64,000 bases of DNA from Streptomyces ambofaciens ATCC 23877. Lineage in GTDB: Bacteria > Actinomycetota > Actinomycetes > Streptomycetales > Streptomycetaceae. Below the pieces are notes generated by a model. The model ran no database searches, was not told where the DNA came from, and was given only the letters and a program-made list of their open reading frames with translations. Below are positions 15,863 through 24,633 of this stretch, one piece after another. The translations under genes and the position numbers were made by a program. Where the stretch lies: contig NZ_CP012382.1 in the NCBI RefSeq assembly GCF_001267885.1, positions 5,443,001-5,507,000 of the forward strand, given 5' to 3'. How positions within the stretch are numbered: position 1 is the first letter of the stretch; each line of letters opens with the position of its first letter.

Positions 15863-17301
15863 GCCGGCTCCTCGGCTCGGTGCGGGCCCGGGCCACGCTC
15901 GGCGCCACCCTCGTGGTCGCCGTCGCCCTCGTCGCGGCCGGCACCGCCGTCCTGCTCTCCCTGCGCTCCAACCTGCTCGGTGAGGCCGGCACCCAGGCGG
16001 AACGCTCCGCGCGGGAGGTCGCCACCGAGCTGGCCGTCGGGACGCCGTACGGCGAACTGTCGCTGGACGTCGACGACCGCCCGGTGCAGATCGTGGACGA
16101 GGACGGCACCCTGGTCGCCGCGAGCGAGGACCTGGAGCGGATCAGCGGCACCAGCGTCGGCGCCGTGCAGCCGCAGCCGGCCGCCACCGGTGACGGCGGC
16201 GACGGTGACGACGACGGCGGCGACACGGACGAGGACGACTCCGGCGAGTCACTGGAACCCGGTGAGATCGGTGAGCGGACCACCGTCAGCGACGGCTCCG
16301 CGACCATCGACGGCGACCCGGAGGACTACCGCTTCGCCGCCGTGCCCGTCGAGACCCGGGAGCAGGGCCGCCTCACCGTCTGGGCGGGTGCCCCGCTGTC
16401 GGCCGAACACGGCGCCGTGAACACCGCACTGACCGTCATGCTGATCGGCTTCCCGCTGCTGCTCGCGGTCGTCGGGTGGGTGACCTGGATGGTCACCGGA
16501 CGCGCCCTGCGCCCGGTGGAGGGCATCCGCCGGGAGATGGCCGCGATCACCGCCAGCGAGGACCTGGCGCGCCGCGTGCCGGTGCCCGGGACGCACGACG
16601 AGGTCGCCCGGCTCGCGTCGACCACCAACGAGACGCTGTCCGCCCTGGAGGCCTCGGTGGACCGGCAGCGGCGTTTCGTCGCCGACGCCTCGCACGAGCT
16701 GCGCAGCCCGATCGCCTCGCTGCGCACCCAGCTGGAGGTGGCCGCCGCCCACCCGGAGCTGCTGGACCTCGACGGCGCCGTGGAGGACACGGTGCGGTTG
16801 CAGCGGCTCGCCGCCGACCTGTTGCTGCTGGCCAGGCTGGACGCGGGGGAGCGGCCCGCCGACGCCCGCGTCGACCTGGCGGCGCTCGCGCGGGAGGAGG
16901 CCGGGGCCCGGGTCGGCGTGCGGGTGCGGGCCGGGGAGGAGGGCGAGGGCGAGGTGACGGTGGCGGGGTCGCGGGGGCAGCTGGGACGGGTGCTGGCCAA
17001 CCTGCTCGACAACGCCCAGCGGCACGCCCGCTCCGCGGTGGAGGTCTCCGTGCGGCGGGACGGCGAGCTGGCCGTGCTCGCGGTGGCCGACGACGGCGAG
17101 GGCGTGCCGGCGGCCGACCGGGAGCGGATCTTCGAGAGGTTCGTACGGCTCGACGCGGCCCGCAGCCGTGACGACGGCGGGGCCGGTCTGGGGCTGGCCA
17201 TCGCCCGCGACGTCGCCGTGCGGCACGGCGGCACCCTCACGGTCCATGACGCGCCGGCAGGCGGCGCCCTGTTCGAGCTCCGCCTGCCGGGTACCGCCTA
17301 G
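15859..17301 (+). CDS. Sensor histidine kinase with Asp-rich sensor loop
   Basis: The 480-residue kinase has a first transmembrane helix (about 13-35), an extracytoplasmic sensor domain, a second helix (about 188-213), HAMP, the H-box ADASHELRSPIASL, N-box NLLDNAQRHAR and G-boxes DDGEGVP and GAGLGLAIA. The sensor domain contains a strongly acidic segment at residues 111-136, mostly Asp and Gly. The divergently encoded PepSY protein is also Asp-rich. This could reflect binding of a cation or cationic peptide, which is inference. Confidence 0.94.
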   Translation: MSRLLGSVRARATLGATLVVAVALVAAGTAVLLSLRSNLLGEAGTQAERSAREVATELAVGTPYGELSLDVDDRPVQIVDEDGTLVAASEDLERISGTSVGAVQPQPAATGDGGDGDDDGGDTDEDDSGESLEPGEIGERTTVSDGSATIDGDPEDYRFAAVPVETREQGRLTVWAGAPLSAEHGAVNTALTVMLIGFPLLLAVVGWVTWMVTGRALRPVEGIRREMAAITASEDLARRVPVPGTHDEVARLASTTNETLSALEASVDRQRRFVADASHELRSPIASLRTQLEVAAAHPELLDLDGAVEDTVRLQRLAADLLLLARLDAGERPADARVDLAALAREEAGARVGVRVRAGEEGEGEVTVAGSRGQLGRVLANLLDNAQRHARSAVEVSVRRDGELAVLAVADDGEGVPAADRERIFERFVRLDAARSRDDGGAGLGLAIARDVAVRHGGTLTVHDAPAGGALFELRLPGTA

Positions 17302-17338
17302 GTCCGCACGGCCCTCGGGCGCGTGGTCGGGTGTGTGG

Positions 17339-17815
17339 TCAGGTGCGTCCTCGCTGCCCGCGCAGGTGCTCCGCGATGGGCCTGAGCGCCTTGTCGAGCT
17401 CCGTCAGCGCCTCGGGCGCCAGCAGGTCGATGAAGTGCCGGCGGACGGACGCCACATGGTGCGGAGCGACCCTGCGCATCGTCTCCAGGCCGTGCGGGGT
17501 GAGGACGGCGTAGAGCCCCCGGCGGTCGGACTCGCAGTTCTCCCGCCGGACCAGGTCCGCGTTCTCCATGCGGGTGATCTGGTGGGAGAGGCGGCTCTTG
17601 GACTGCATCGTGGCGGCGGCCAGGTCACTCATGCGCATCCTGTCGCCCTCCGACTCGGAGAGGTTCACCAGGATCTCGTAGTCGTTCATCGTCAGGCCGA
17701 ACGGCTGCAGGTCCTTCTCGAGCTGGTGCGTCAACAGCCTGTTGACCTCCAGGTGGGTGCGCCAGGCACACTGCTCCGTATCGGTCAGCCAGCGGGTGGC
17801 CGTCTCGGTCTCCAT
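17339..17815 (-). CDS. MarR-family transcriptional regulator
   Basis: The 158-residue winged-helix protein shows the MarR layout: recognition region MSDLAAATMQSKSRLSHQI and the wing ENCESDRRGLYAVLTPHG. MarR proteins are dimeric repressors, often released by phenolics or oxidants. A single Cys lies near the wing. The start ATG 17815 is followed upstream by an unusually AT-rich stretch (17816-17845), where its own promoter and operator probably lie. The AIM24 operon ends 102 bases away on the same strand; whether it is a target is unknown. Confidence 0.9.
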   Translation of the reverse strand: METETATRWLTDTEQCAWRTHLEVNRLLTHQLEKDLQPFGLTMNDYEILVNLSESEGDRMRMSDLAAATMQSKSRLSHQITRMENADLVRRENCESDRRGLYAVLTPHGLETMRRVAPHHVASVRRHFIDLLAPEALTELDKALRPIAEHLRGQRGRT

Positions 17816-17916
17816 GAATGAAGTCTACCTAAAATGTTGAAAGGCGAACTAGTGACGGGTTCTCCGTGACGGTGACGGTGCGCACGCGTTCGATGTCACA
17901 CTCCGCAGATTACCGC

Positions 17917-18693
17917 TCACAGCCCGAAGCGGCGCTGGAGGTCCCCCAGCTGTCCGGGAAGCCCCGGTACCCCGGACCGGCCGCCCGGCGCGCCGGACGC
18001 CCCGCCTCCGGGTACCCCCGCCTGCTGCGGAGTGGCACCCGTGGCCTGCTCCGCCATCAGCGTCTCGCTCGACTGGAGCAGCACCGTCCCCGCCCCCACG
18101 AACTCGAACTGGTGCTCCTCCCCGGAGGCGCCGCCGAGGCCCGTCATCGCACGTAGACCGCCCATCAGGCCGGTCATGTACCCGTGGTCGTAGTGATGGC
18201 ACGGCGACGGGCAGTCGGCCCAGCCGACCAGGGCCTGGGGGTCGACCCGGATCGGGGGTTCCATGAACACCACCGGACCGTTCGACGCCGCCACGAACTT
18301 TCCGGTTCCGATCAGTGTCAGAAAACCCGGCACGATCGACTGCTTGAGGGCGAGACTTGGCTGAAAAGCGAGCAAGTTGCCCGAGCGAATGGTCAGGTTG
18401 CCCTCTTCGAGGTCGAAGGAATTCACGTCGAAGGCCCGGTCGGCGAGGAGCATCTTGCCCGAGCCCTCGGCCACGACCCAGTCGCTCGCGTGCAGAGGCG
18501 AATGGAAGGAAGTGCGCACCAGACGGTCCAGCCGGCCGTGCCCGATCCCGTTGAAGTCGATCGTCCCGTAGTAGGCGATCATCTTCCCCTTCTGCAGGAA
18601 CCACTGACCGCCCTTGAGCTCCACGCAGAAGGTGTAGGCGTTGACGTTGTCGTCGGCCGGCAGGGTCGCCGGATCGTGGTGGACGGTGCTCAC
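17917..18693 (-). CDS. AIM24-family protein (third of three)
   Basis: The 258-residue protein is an all-beta AIM24-family member: repeated GQWFLQKGKMIAYYG, EGSGKMLLAD, GTGKFVAASNGP and IRVDPQALVGW units. No catalytic residues or membrane segments are visible; the last ~40 residues are Gly/Pro/Gln-rich. Family knowledge is thin: the yeast homologue affects mitochondrial inner-membrane organisation, and bacterial members are uncharacterised. The start ATG 18693 overlaps the stop of the preceding paralogue (ATGA). Confidence 0.88.
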   Translation of the reverse strand: MSTVHHDPATLPADDNVNAYTFCVELKGGQWFLQKGKMIAYYGTIDFNGIGHGRLDRLVRTSFHSPLHASDWVVAEGSGKMLLADRAFDVNSFDLEEGNLTIRSGNLLAFQPSLALKQSIVPGFLTLIGTGKFVAASNGPVVFMEPPIRVDPQALVGWADCPSPCHHYDHGYMTGLMGGLRAMTGLGGASGEEHQFEFVGAGTVLLQSSETLMAEQATGATPQQAGVPGGGASGAPGGRSGVPGLPGQLGDLQRRFGL

Positions 18694-19340
18694 AGCTTCT
18701 CCTCCGACGCCTGGACGTACACCGTGCCGCTGCCGCTGAGCTCCAGCTGGAAGGCCTCACCGGAGCCGCGCCCCACCATGTCCCGCCAGCCCATGGCCGT
18801 GGACAGCCTGTTGCGTACGTCACCGTGGTGGGCGACGTACGCCTGCGGGTCCACGCGCACCGGCCGCTGCGGGGTGACGGGGATCTCGAAGACGCCCCCG
18901 TGGGCCATCACCGCCACGGAGCCGTGGCCCCTGAGGCTGGTCGTGAACAGCCCCTGTCCGCTGACCTGCCCGCGCACCATGCCCATCACCCCGCCCTGCG
19001 CGCCCAGGAACACCGTGCCCTGCTCCAGGGTGCCCTCGAAGGCGAGGAGGCGGTCCGCCTCGACGTACAGCGTGTCCCCGGCCAGGCCGATCACCTGGAC
19101 ATGGTGGCCGCCGTGCCCGAAGAGCACCGTGCCGCTGCCCTCGACCGTCATCAGCGGCGTGTCCTCGTTCGCCACCCGGCGGCCGATCATCGACACGACC
19201 CCGCCCTGACCGCTTCGCAGGTTCGGGGTGAACGACACCTCGCCCTGGTAGGCGAGCATCGCGCCGCGCTGGCTGTAGAGCCGCTGCCCGGGCGCGACGG
19301 TCGCGCGCACCATCTTGGAATTGATCTCCTCGAAGGCCAT
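18690..19340 (-). CDS. AIM24-family protein (second of three)
   Basis: The 216-residue beta-rich protein has the family pattern ([78 protein letters not shown]). It is paralogous to both neighbours and translationally coupled to the downstream copy. The equal spacing of Gly-rich turns suggests a beta-barrel or propeller built of internal repeats. Three adjacent diverged copies point to a hetero-oligomer rather than simple redundancy, which is inference. Confidence 0.88.
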   Translation of the reverse strand: MAFEEINSKMVRATVAPGQRLYSQRGAMLAYQGEVSFTPNLRSGQGGVVSMIGRRVANEDTPLMTVEGSGTVLFGHGGHHVQVIGLAGDTLYVEADRLLAFEGTLEQGTVFLGAQGGVMGMVRGQVSGQGLFTTSLRGHGSVAVMAHGGVFEIPVTPQRPVRVDPQAYVAHHGDVRNRLSTAMGWRDMVGRGSGEAFQLELSGSGTVYVQASEEKL

Positions 19341-19342
19341 GG

Positions 19343-19975
19343 TCAGACATCCCCCGCGATCGTGTTCCGCTCGCTCGGCTGCACGTAGACCAGCCCGTCG
19401 CCCTCGAAGCGGATCTGGAAGGCCTCCCCGCCGCCCTCCCCGAACAGCGTGCGGAACGTCACACCCGACTGGAAGGACTGCCGCAGGTTCCCCTGGTGCG
19501 CCACATAGGCCCCCGGGTCGACGGTCAGCGGGTACTGCGCGCTGACCCGCAGCACCACCGGCGTGCCGTCCGACATGATCGCGGCCTGTCCGTGCCCCTC
19601 CACGGTCGTGGTGAACAGCCCGTTGCCCTGCGAGGCGCCGCGCGCCCCGGTGAAACTGGTGCCGGTGCGCAGTCCCGCGTCGGCCGCCAGGAAGTTGCTC
19701 GACTCGACGTACAGCGTGTCGCCCTGGAGACCCACGAGAGTGATCTCCGACGCCCGGTCCGCGAACCAGCAGGTCCCGTGCCCCTTCACCTCCATCACCG
19801 TCATCTGCTCGCCGGTGATCCGCCGGGTCACCATCCCGCGGATGCCCTCACCGCCGCCGCTGAGTTTCTTGAAGGCCATCTCGCCGTCGTACGCGACCAT
19901 CGAGCCGTTCTTCGCCTTCACGGCGTCTCCGGTCATGTCGACGGCGAGGACCTTGCTGCCTTGAAGTCGGAACAT
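19343..19975 (-). CDS. AIM24-family protein (first of three)
   Basis: The ~210-residue copy starts [31 protein letters not shown] and ends [21 protein letters not shown]. It heads the three-gene run and stops two bases before the next start. A longer upstream frame exists but is Pro/Arg-rich and lies in the intergenic region. GTG 19981 (Val-Ala-Met) is the closest alternative; neither start has a strong Shine-Dalgarno. Of the three it is the shortest and has the fewest C-terminal additions. Confidence 0.86.
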   Translation of the reverse strand: MFRLQGSKVLAVDMTGDAVKAKNGSMVAYDGEMAFKKLSGGGEGIRGMVTRRITGEQMTVMEVKGHGTCWFADRASEITLVGLQGDTLYVESSNFLAADAGLRTGTSFTGARGASQGNGLFTTTVEGHGQAAIMSDGTPVVLRVSAQYPLTVDPGAYVAHQGNLRQSFQSGVTFRTLFGEGGGEAFQIRFEGDGLVYVQPSERNTIAGDV

Positions 19976-20204
19976 CGCCACAAATGTGAAGGTAGCCCGC
20001 CGGGTGGGCCCGCCGACAGGTCCCCGGGGTGGAGACGCCCCCAGGCCGTCCCCGCCGGCCCCGGGTCCGCCGCCGGCGGGGACCGCGCCCGCCCCCCTCA
20101 CCCGGGCGCGTCTAGGGTTTGCCACAATGGACGCGCGCTTGTGCGTCCGTTCACAAGGCGCCCAGCTCAGCGACGTCCGATGTCTCTCCCACCGAAGGTG
20201 ACCC

Positions 20205-20549
20205 GTGGACCTCAAGACCGCCTCCGCCCTCCGCCGCCTCCGCCTGGTCTCCGGCCCCGAGGCGATCTCGTTCCTGCTCCTGCTGGTCTGCTCCGTGCTG
20301 AAGCGGACCACCGAATTCAACGCGGTGCCGGTGATGGGCGCGGTCCACGGCTTCCTCTTCGTGCTGTACGTGATCTTCTGGGCGGACGCCTGGAACCGCG
20401 CCAAGTGGTCCCTCGGTACCGCCGCCTTCTACTTCGTCATGTCGGTCCTGCCGACCGGCGGCTTCTTCGCCGAGCGCAGGCTCAAGCGCGAGGCCGAGAG
20501 CGCGGTCATCGCCTCCCGCGCCCGCCAGGAAGGAATCGTGGGCGCATGA
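20205..20549 (+). CDS. DUF3817 membrane protein
   Basis: The 114-residue protein has three hydrophobic helices and the family motifs [30 protein letters not shown] and [15 protein letters not shown]. It is an inner-membrane protein of unknown function; actinobacterial genomes usually carry more than one. GTG 20205 follows GAAGGTG. Its stop overlaps the start of the next gene (ATGA). A second paralogue is encoded at 21571-21912. Confidence 0.88.
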   Translation: MDLKTASALRRLRLVSGPEAISFLLLLVCSVLKRTTEFNAVPVMGAVHGFLFVLYVIFWADAWNRAKWSLGTAAFYFVMSVLPTGGFFAERRLKREAESAVIASRARQEGIVGA

Positions 20550-20839
20550 TCGTCGCCTTCTCCGTGACGCCGCTCGGCGTCGGCGAGGACGTGGGGGAGT
20601 ACGTCGCCGACGCCGTCCGGGTGGTCCGCGAGTCGGGCCTGCCGAACCGCACCGACGCGATGTTCACGTCCGTCGAGGGCGAGTGGGACGAGGTCATGGA
20701 CGTCGTCCGGCGGGCCGTCGCCGCCGTCGAGGCACGGGCGCCGCGCGTGTCCCTGGTCCTCAAGGCGGACATCCGCCCCGGCGTGACGGACGGCCTCACG
20801 TCGAAGGTGGACACGGTGGAGCGCCACCTCGCCGGGTAG
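20546..20839 (+). CDS. MTH1187/YkoF-like thiamine-binding protein
   Basis: The 97-residue protein matches the MTH1187 family: [27 protein letters not shown] split by loops, then a central [11 protein letters not shown] and C-terminal [13 protein letters not shown]. Members form tetramers and bind thiamine-like ligands (family knowledge). It is translationally coupled to the DUF3817 gene, an association worth noting because neither partner has a known joint function. Confidence 0.88.
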   Translation: MIVAFSVTPLGVGEDVGEYVADAVRVVRESGLPNRTDAMFTSVEGEWDEVMDVVRRAVAAVEARAPRVSLVLKADIRPGVTDGLTSKVDTVERHLAG

Positions 20840-20879
20840 CCGTGGGGCGCGGGCGGTGGTATCGAAAGGCGAGACGAGG

Positions 20880-20919
20880 CTGACCGGCATGTGACCGGCC
20901 GGTAAGGTCTGATGCCGTG
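20880..20919 (+). promoter_or_regulatory. Promoter giving a leaderless MarR transcript
   Basis: CTGACC (20880-20885) and TAAGGT (20903-20908) are separated by 17 bases. Transcription would start within about two bases of the GTG at 20917, and there is no Shine-Dalgarno, so a leaderless mRNA is likely. Confidence 0.5.
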
Positions 20920-21429
20920 CCGAAGCCCCTGAGTCTCTCGTTCGACCCCATCGCCCGTGCCGACGAACACTGGAAGCAGCGCTGGGGCGGCGTGCCTTCG
21001 ATGTCCGCCATCACGTCGATCATGCGGGCGCACCAGATCCTGCTGGCCGAGGTCGACGCCGTGGTCAAGCCGTACGAGCTGACCTTCGCGCGCTACGAGG
21101 CGCTGGTGCTGCTCACCTTCTCCAAGTCGGGCGAGCTGCCGATGTCCAAGATCGGCGAGCGCCTGATGGTGCACCCCACCTCCGTGACGAACACCGTCGA
21201 CCGGCTGGTGAGGTCCGGGCTGGTCGCCCGCCGCCCCAACCCCAACGACGGCCGCGGCACGCTCGCCACCATCACCGACAAGGGCCGCGAGGTGGTCGAG
21301 GCGGCCACCCGCGACCTCATGGCGATGGACTTCGGCCTGAGCGCCTACGACGCCGAGGAGTGCGCCGAGATCTTCGCGATGCTGCGCCCCTTGCGGGTGG
21401 CGGCGGGGGATTTCGCGGACACGGACTGA
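20917..21429 (+). CDS. MarR-family transcriptional regulator
   Basis: The 170-residue winged-helix protein has the recognition segment MSKIGERLMVHPTSVTNTVDRL and wing RRPNPNDGRGTLATITDKG. It is probably a dimeric repressor. It lies between the two DUF3817 genes. The start GTG 20917 appears leaderless. Ligand and targets cannot be read from the sequence; the neighbouring membrane proteins and icmA are candidates only by position. Confidence 0.9.
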   Translation: MPKPLSLSFDPIARADEHWKQRWGGVPSMSAITSIMRAHQILLAEVDAVVKPYELTFARYEALVLLTFSKSGELPMSKIGERLMVHPTSVTNTVDRLVRSGLVARRPNPNDGRGTLATITDKGREVVEAATRDLMAMDFGLSAYDAEECAEIFAMLRPLRVAAGDFADTD

Positions 21430-21466
21430 GTGACGCCTTTACGATTGCCGTGGGTCAGTACGCTGC

Positions 21467-21544
21467 TCTCCGCCGAAGCGGAGATGTTCCGACGAGGTAG
21501 ACCACGGACAGCCAGCCGTGAGCGTGCTCCCCGCCGCTGCGGGG
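21467..21544. terminator. Two stem-loops after the MarR gene
   Basis: TCTCCGC-CGAA-GCGGAGA (21467-21484) is a perfect 7-base-pair hairpin. CCCCGC-CGCT-GCGGGG (21529-21544) is a perfect 6-base-pair hairpin followed by ATTTTG. They lie between the MarR stop and the second DUF3817 gene and probably terminate transcription from upstream. Confidence 0.45.
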
Positions 21545-21570
21545 ATTTTGCGGCGGTTACGCTCGTATCC

Positions 21571-21912
21571 ATGAAACGAAGCGTGCTGACCCGCTACCGC
21601 GCCATGGCGTACCTCACCGGTGTGCTGCTGATCCTTCTCTGTCTCGGCATGATCGCCAAGTATCTGCTGGACGTGAATGGTGCCGCCGACTTCACGCGCA
21701 TCGTCAGCATCGCGCACGGCTGGCTCTACGTCGTCTATCTTGTCGTCGCCTTCGACCTGGGCGCCAAGGCGAAGTGGAAGGTCAGCAAGCAGCTGTGGGT
21801 GCTGCTGGCCGGGACCATCCCGACCGCCGCGTTCTTCGTCGAGCGCAGGGTCAGCCAGGAGCTGGACGCCAAGGTCGCGGCCGCCGAGGCGCCCGCGGCG
21901 GCCAAGGCGTAG
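21571..21912 (+). CDS. DUF3817 membrane protein
   Basis: The 113-residue protein has three hydrophobic segments with the family motifs AYLTGVLLILLCLGMIAK, SIAHGWLYVVYLVVAFDL and IPTAAFFVERRVSQE. It is paralogous to the protein at 20205-20549. I start it at ATG 21571 because the longer frame to 21430 runs through two hairpins. No Shine-Dalgarno is clear. Function unknown. Confidence 0.88.
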   Translation: MKRSVLTRYRAMAYLTGVLLILLCLGMIAKYLLDVNGAADFTRIVSIAHGWLYVVYLVVAFDLGAKAKWKVSKQLWVLLAGTIPTAAFFVERRVSQELDAKVAAAEAPAAAKA

Positions 21913-21967
21913 CCGGGTCCGTCAAGACCTCCCACCGCCGTACGGACACCCGTACGGCGGTACCCCA

Positions 21968-21996
21968 TCGACATTTACTTGGACGTCCTAGTAAAT
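21968..21996 (+). promoter_or_regulatory. icmA promoter with a 22-base operator palindrome in the spacer
   Basis: TCGACA (21968-21973) and GTAAAT (21991-21996) are 17 bases apart. The segment 21974-21995 (TTTACTTGGACG, TCC, TAGTAAA) reads as its own complement at 20 of 22 positions and fills the spacer. Transcription would start 1-3 bases before the ATG at 22005. A repressor bound here would directly block polymerase. Confidence 0.55.
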
Positions 21997-22004
21997 TCGG
22001 GGGT

Positions 22005-23705
22005 ATGGACGCTGACGCCATAGAGGAGGGCCGCCGTCGCTGGCAGGCCCGGTACGACGCGGCGCGCAAGCGCGACGCGGACTTCACCACGCTCTCGGGT
22101 GATCCCGTGGAGCCCGTGTACGGGCCCCGGCCCGGGGACGCGTACGAGGGCTTCGAGCGGATCGGCTGGCCGGGGGAGTACCCCTTCACCCGTGGCCTGC
22201 ATCCCACGGGCTACCGGGGGCGGACGTGGACCATCCGCCAGTTCGCCGGGTTCGGCAACGCCGAGCAGACCAACGAGCGCTACAAGATGATCCTCCGCAA
22301 CGGCGGGGGCGGGCTCTCGGTCGCCTTCGACATGCCGACCCTGATGGGCCGCGACTCCGACGACCCGCGCTCGCTCGGCGAGGTCGGGCACTGCGGCGTG
22401 GCCATCGACTCGGCCGCCGACATGGAGGTGCTGTTCAAGGACATCCCGCTCGGGGACGTGACGACCTCCATGACGATCAGCGGGCCGGCCGTGCCCGTGT
22501 TCTGCATGTACCTGGTCGCCGCGGAGCGGCAGGGCGTGGACGCCTCCGTCCTCAACGGCACGCTCCAGACGGACATCTTCAAGGAGTACATCGCGCAGAA
22601 GGAGTGGCTCTTCCAGCCCGAGCCGCACCTGCGCCTGATCGGCGACCTGATGGAGTACTGCGCGGCCGGCATCCCCGCCTACAAGCCGCTCTCGGTCTCC
22701 GGCTACCACATCCGCGAGGCGGGCTCCACGGCCGCGCAGGAACTCGCGTACACGCTCGCGGACGGCTTCGGGTACGTGGAGCTGGGCCTCTCGCGCGGGC
22801 TGGACGTCGACGTCTTCGCCCCCGGCCTCTCCTTCTTCTTCGACGCGCACCTCGACTTCTTCGAGGAGATCGCCAAGTTCCGCGCGGCCCGGCGCATCTG
22901 GGCCCGCTGGATGCGGGACGTGTACGGCGCGCGGACCGACAAGGCGCAGTGGCTGCGCTTCCACACGCAGACGGCGGGCGTCTCGCTCACCGCCCAGCAG
23001 CCCTACAACAACGTGGTGCGCACGGCCGTGGAGGCGCTGGCGGCGGTGCTCGGCGGGACCAACTCCCTGCACACCAACGCACTCGACGAGACCCTCGCGC
23101 TGCCCAGCGAGCAGGCCGCGGAGATCGCCCTGCGCACCCAGCAGGTGCTGATGGAGGAGACCGGCGTCGCCAACGTCGCCGACCCGCTCGGTGGTTCCTG
23201 GTTCGTCGAGCAGCTGACGGACCGGATCGAGGCCGACGCGGAGAAGATCTTCGAGCAGATCAAGGAGCGGGGGCTGCGCGCCCACCCCGACGGGCGGCAC
23301 CCGATCGGGCCGATCACCTCCGGCATCCTGCGCGGCATCGAGGACGGCTGGTTCACCGGCGAGATCGCCGAGTCCGCCTTCCGCTACCAGCAGTCCCTGG
23401 AGAAGGGCGACAAGAAGGTCGTCGGCGTCAACGTCCACACCGGTTCCGTCACCGGCGACCTGGAGATCCTGCGGGTCAGCCACGAGGTGGAGCGCGAGCA
23501 GGTCCGGGACCTGGGCGCACGCAAGGCGGCCCGCGACGACGCGGCCGTGCGCACCGCCCTCGACGGCATGCTGGCCGCGGCCCGCTCCGGCGGCAACATG
23601 ATCGAACCGATGCTGGACGCGGTGCGCGCCGAGGCGACGCTCGGCGAGATCTGCGGAGTGCTGCGCGACGAGTGGGGCGTGTACACGGAACCGGCGGGGT
23701 TCTAG
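22005..23705 (+). CDS. icmA: Isobutyryl-CoA mutase large subunit
   Basis: The 566-residue protein is the substrate-binding TIM-barrel subunit of an acyl-CoA mutase, with no C-terminal B12 domain; that is supplied by a separate IcmB. Residues Phe80 (TIRQF) and Gln198 (IAQKE) match the pair that distinguishes isobutyryl-CoA from methylmalonyl-CoA mutase (Tyr/Arg). Length equals the S. cinnamonensis enzyme as I recall it. It interconverts isobutyryl-CoA and n-butyryl-CoA using adenosylcobalamin, connecting valine catabolism with butyryl units for polyketides. icmB is not in this window. The gene is monocistronic by layout, and its promoter holds a 22-base palindrome. Confidence 0.94.
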   Translation: MDADAIEEGRRRWQARYDAARKRDADFTTLSGDPVEPVYGPRPGDAYEGFERIGWPGEYPFTRGLHPTGYRGRTWTIRQFAGFGNAEQTNERYKMILRNGGGGLSVAFDMPTLMGRDSDDPRSLGEVGHCGVAIDSAADMEVLFKDIPLGDVTTSMTISGPAVPVFCMYLVAAERQGVDASVLNGTLQTDIFKEYIAQKEWLFQPEPHLRLIGDLMEYCAAGIPAYKPLSVSGYHIREAGSTAAQELAYTLADGFGYVELGLSRGLDVDVFAPGLSFFFDAHLDFFEEIAKFRAARRIWARWMRDVYGARTDKAQWLRFHTQTAGVSLTAQQPYNNVVRTAVEALAAVLGGTNSLHTNALDETLALPSEQAAEIALRTQQVLMEETGVANVADPLGGSWFVEQLTDRIEADAEKIFEQIKERGLRAHPDGRHPIGPITSGILRGIEDGWFTGEIAESAFRYQQSLEKGDKKVVGVNVHTGSVTGDLEILRVSHEVEREQVRDLGARKAARDDAAVRTALDGMLAAARSGGNMIEPMLDAVRAEATLGEICGVLRDEWGVYTEPAGF

Positions 23706-23759
23706 GCGCCGCGGGCCGGCCCGGGCACCTCCGGAGGCGGCGCCCCCGACCCCTCCGGC

Positions 23760-24398
23760 CTACGCCCGGGCCCCCTGCTCGGCCGGCGCGGAGGCGAGGC
23801 CCCACAGCAGGACCTGGGTGAAGCTCCGCACCCAGTCCCCGTCCGCGGCCTCCGCGCTGACCAGCGTGCGGTGCACCACCGCGCCCGCGACCACGTCGAA
23901 GATCAGGTCCACGGTGCGGGCCGCCTCGGCGGCGTCGGGCTCGGGCGGCAGCTCGCCCCTGGCCTGGGCGCGGGCCCTGCCCTCCAGCACGAGGCGCTTC
24001 TGCCGCTCGACGATCGACGTGCGGATGCGCTCGCGCAGCGCGTCGTCGCGGGTGGACTCGGCGACCACCGCCATCAGGCCGCTCTTGGCCTCCGGGCGGG
24101 CCAGGATGGCCGCGAACTGGAGCACCACTCCCTCGATGTCGGCGGCCAGGGAGCCGCGGTCGGGGAGCCGGAGCTCGTCGAAGAGCTCGGCGACCGCGTC
24201 GACCACCAGTTCGTTCTTGCCCGCCCAGCGGCGATAGAGGGTCGTCTTGGCAACCCCGGCCCGCGTCGCCACGTCTCCCAGGGTGAGCTTCGACCAGCCC
24301 AGATCGACCAGGGCCGCCCGCGTCGCGGCCAGGATCGCGGTGTCCGCCGCGGCGCTGCGCGGGCGCCCGGCACGGCCGGCGGGGGTGCTGCTTGGCAT
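23760..24398 (-). CDS. TetR-family transcriptional regulator
   Basis: The 212-residue protein has a TetR helix-turn-helix (AALVDLGWSKLTLGDVATRAGVAKTTLYRRW, split here at residue ~33-65) and a C-terminal ligand domain (AADIEGVVLQFAAILARPEA, FDVVAGAVVHR). It is convergent with icmA and divergent from the thioredoxin gene. The divergent region has a perfect 17-base palindrome at 24486-24502, a good candidate for autoregulation. Ligand unknown; acyl-CoA would fit the neighbourhood but is inference. Confidence 0.92.
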   Translation of the reverse strand: MPSSTPAGRAGRPRSAAADTAILAATRAALVDLGWSKLTLGDVATRAGVAKTTLYRRWAGKNELVVDAVAELFDELRLPDRGSLAADIEGVVLQFAAILARPEAKSGLMAVVAESTRDDALRERIRTSIVERQKRLVLEGRARAQARGELPPEPDAAEAARTVDLIFDVVAGAVVHRTLVSAEAADGDWVRSFTQVLLWGLASAPAEQGARA

Positions 24399-24407
24399 GC
24401 ACCGACC

Positions 24408-24422
24408 TTAACCGGGGGGTAA
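24408..24422. promoter_or_regulatory. Short imperfect palindrome before the TetR gene
   Basis: TTAACCGGGGGGTAA lies 10-24 bases upstream of the TetR start. It is an imperfect dyad with TTAACC and GGTAA arms. It could be a second autoregulatory site. Confidence 0.3.
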
Positions 24423-24485
24423 CCCCGGGCCGGCCGTGAGGGAGATCACGGAGGCGGGGTGTTCCGACGGACCGTCATGGCATTA

Positions 24486-24502
24486 CGCTACGAGGCGTAG
24501 CG
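24486..24502. promoter_or_regulatory. Perfect 17-base palindrome between TetR and thioredoxin genes
   Basis: CGCTACG-AGG-CGTAGCG has seven perfectly paired bases on each side. It lies 88 bases upstream of the TetR start and 132 upstream of the thioredoxin-TPR start. The shape and size are typical of TetR operators. A second perfect hairpin, GCACGGG-TCCG-CCCGTGC, follows at about 24506-24523. Confidence 0.5.
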
Positions 24503-24633
24503 AAAGCACGGGTCCGCCCGTGCCCCAGCGACGACCACGGGCGTGGGGTGGGGACCCGGCGCCAACAGGACACATCGGGGCGGGCTTTCACGCCGCTTTT
24601 CACACACGCGCGAGTACGGGGGAGGATAGACCC

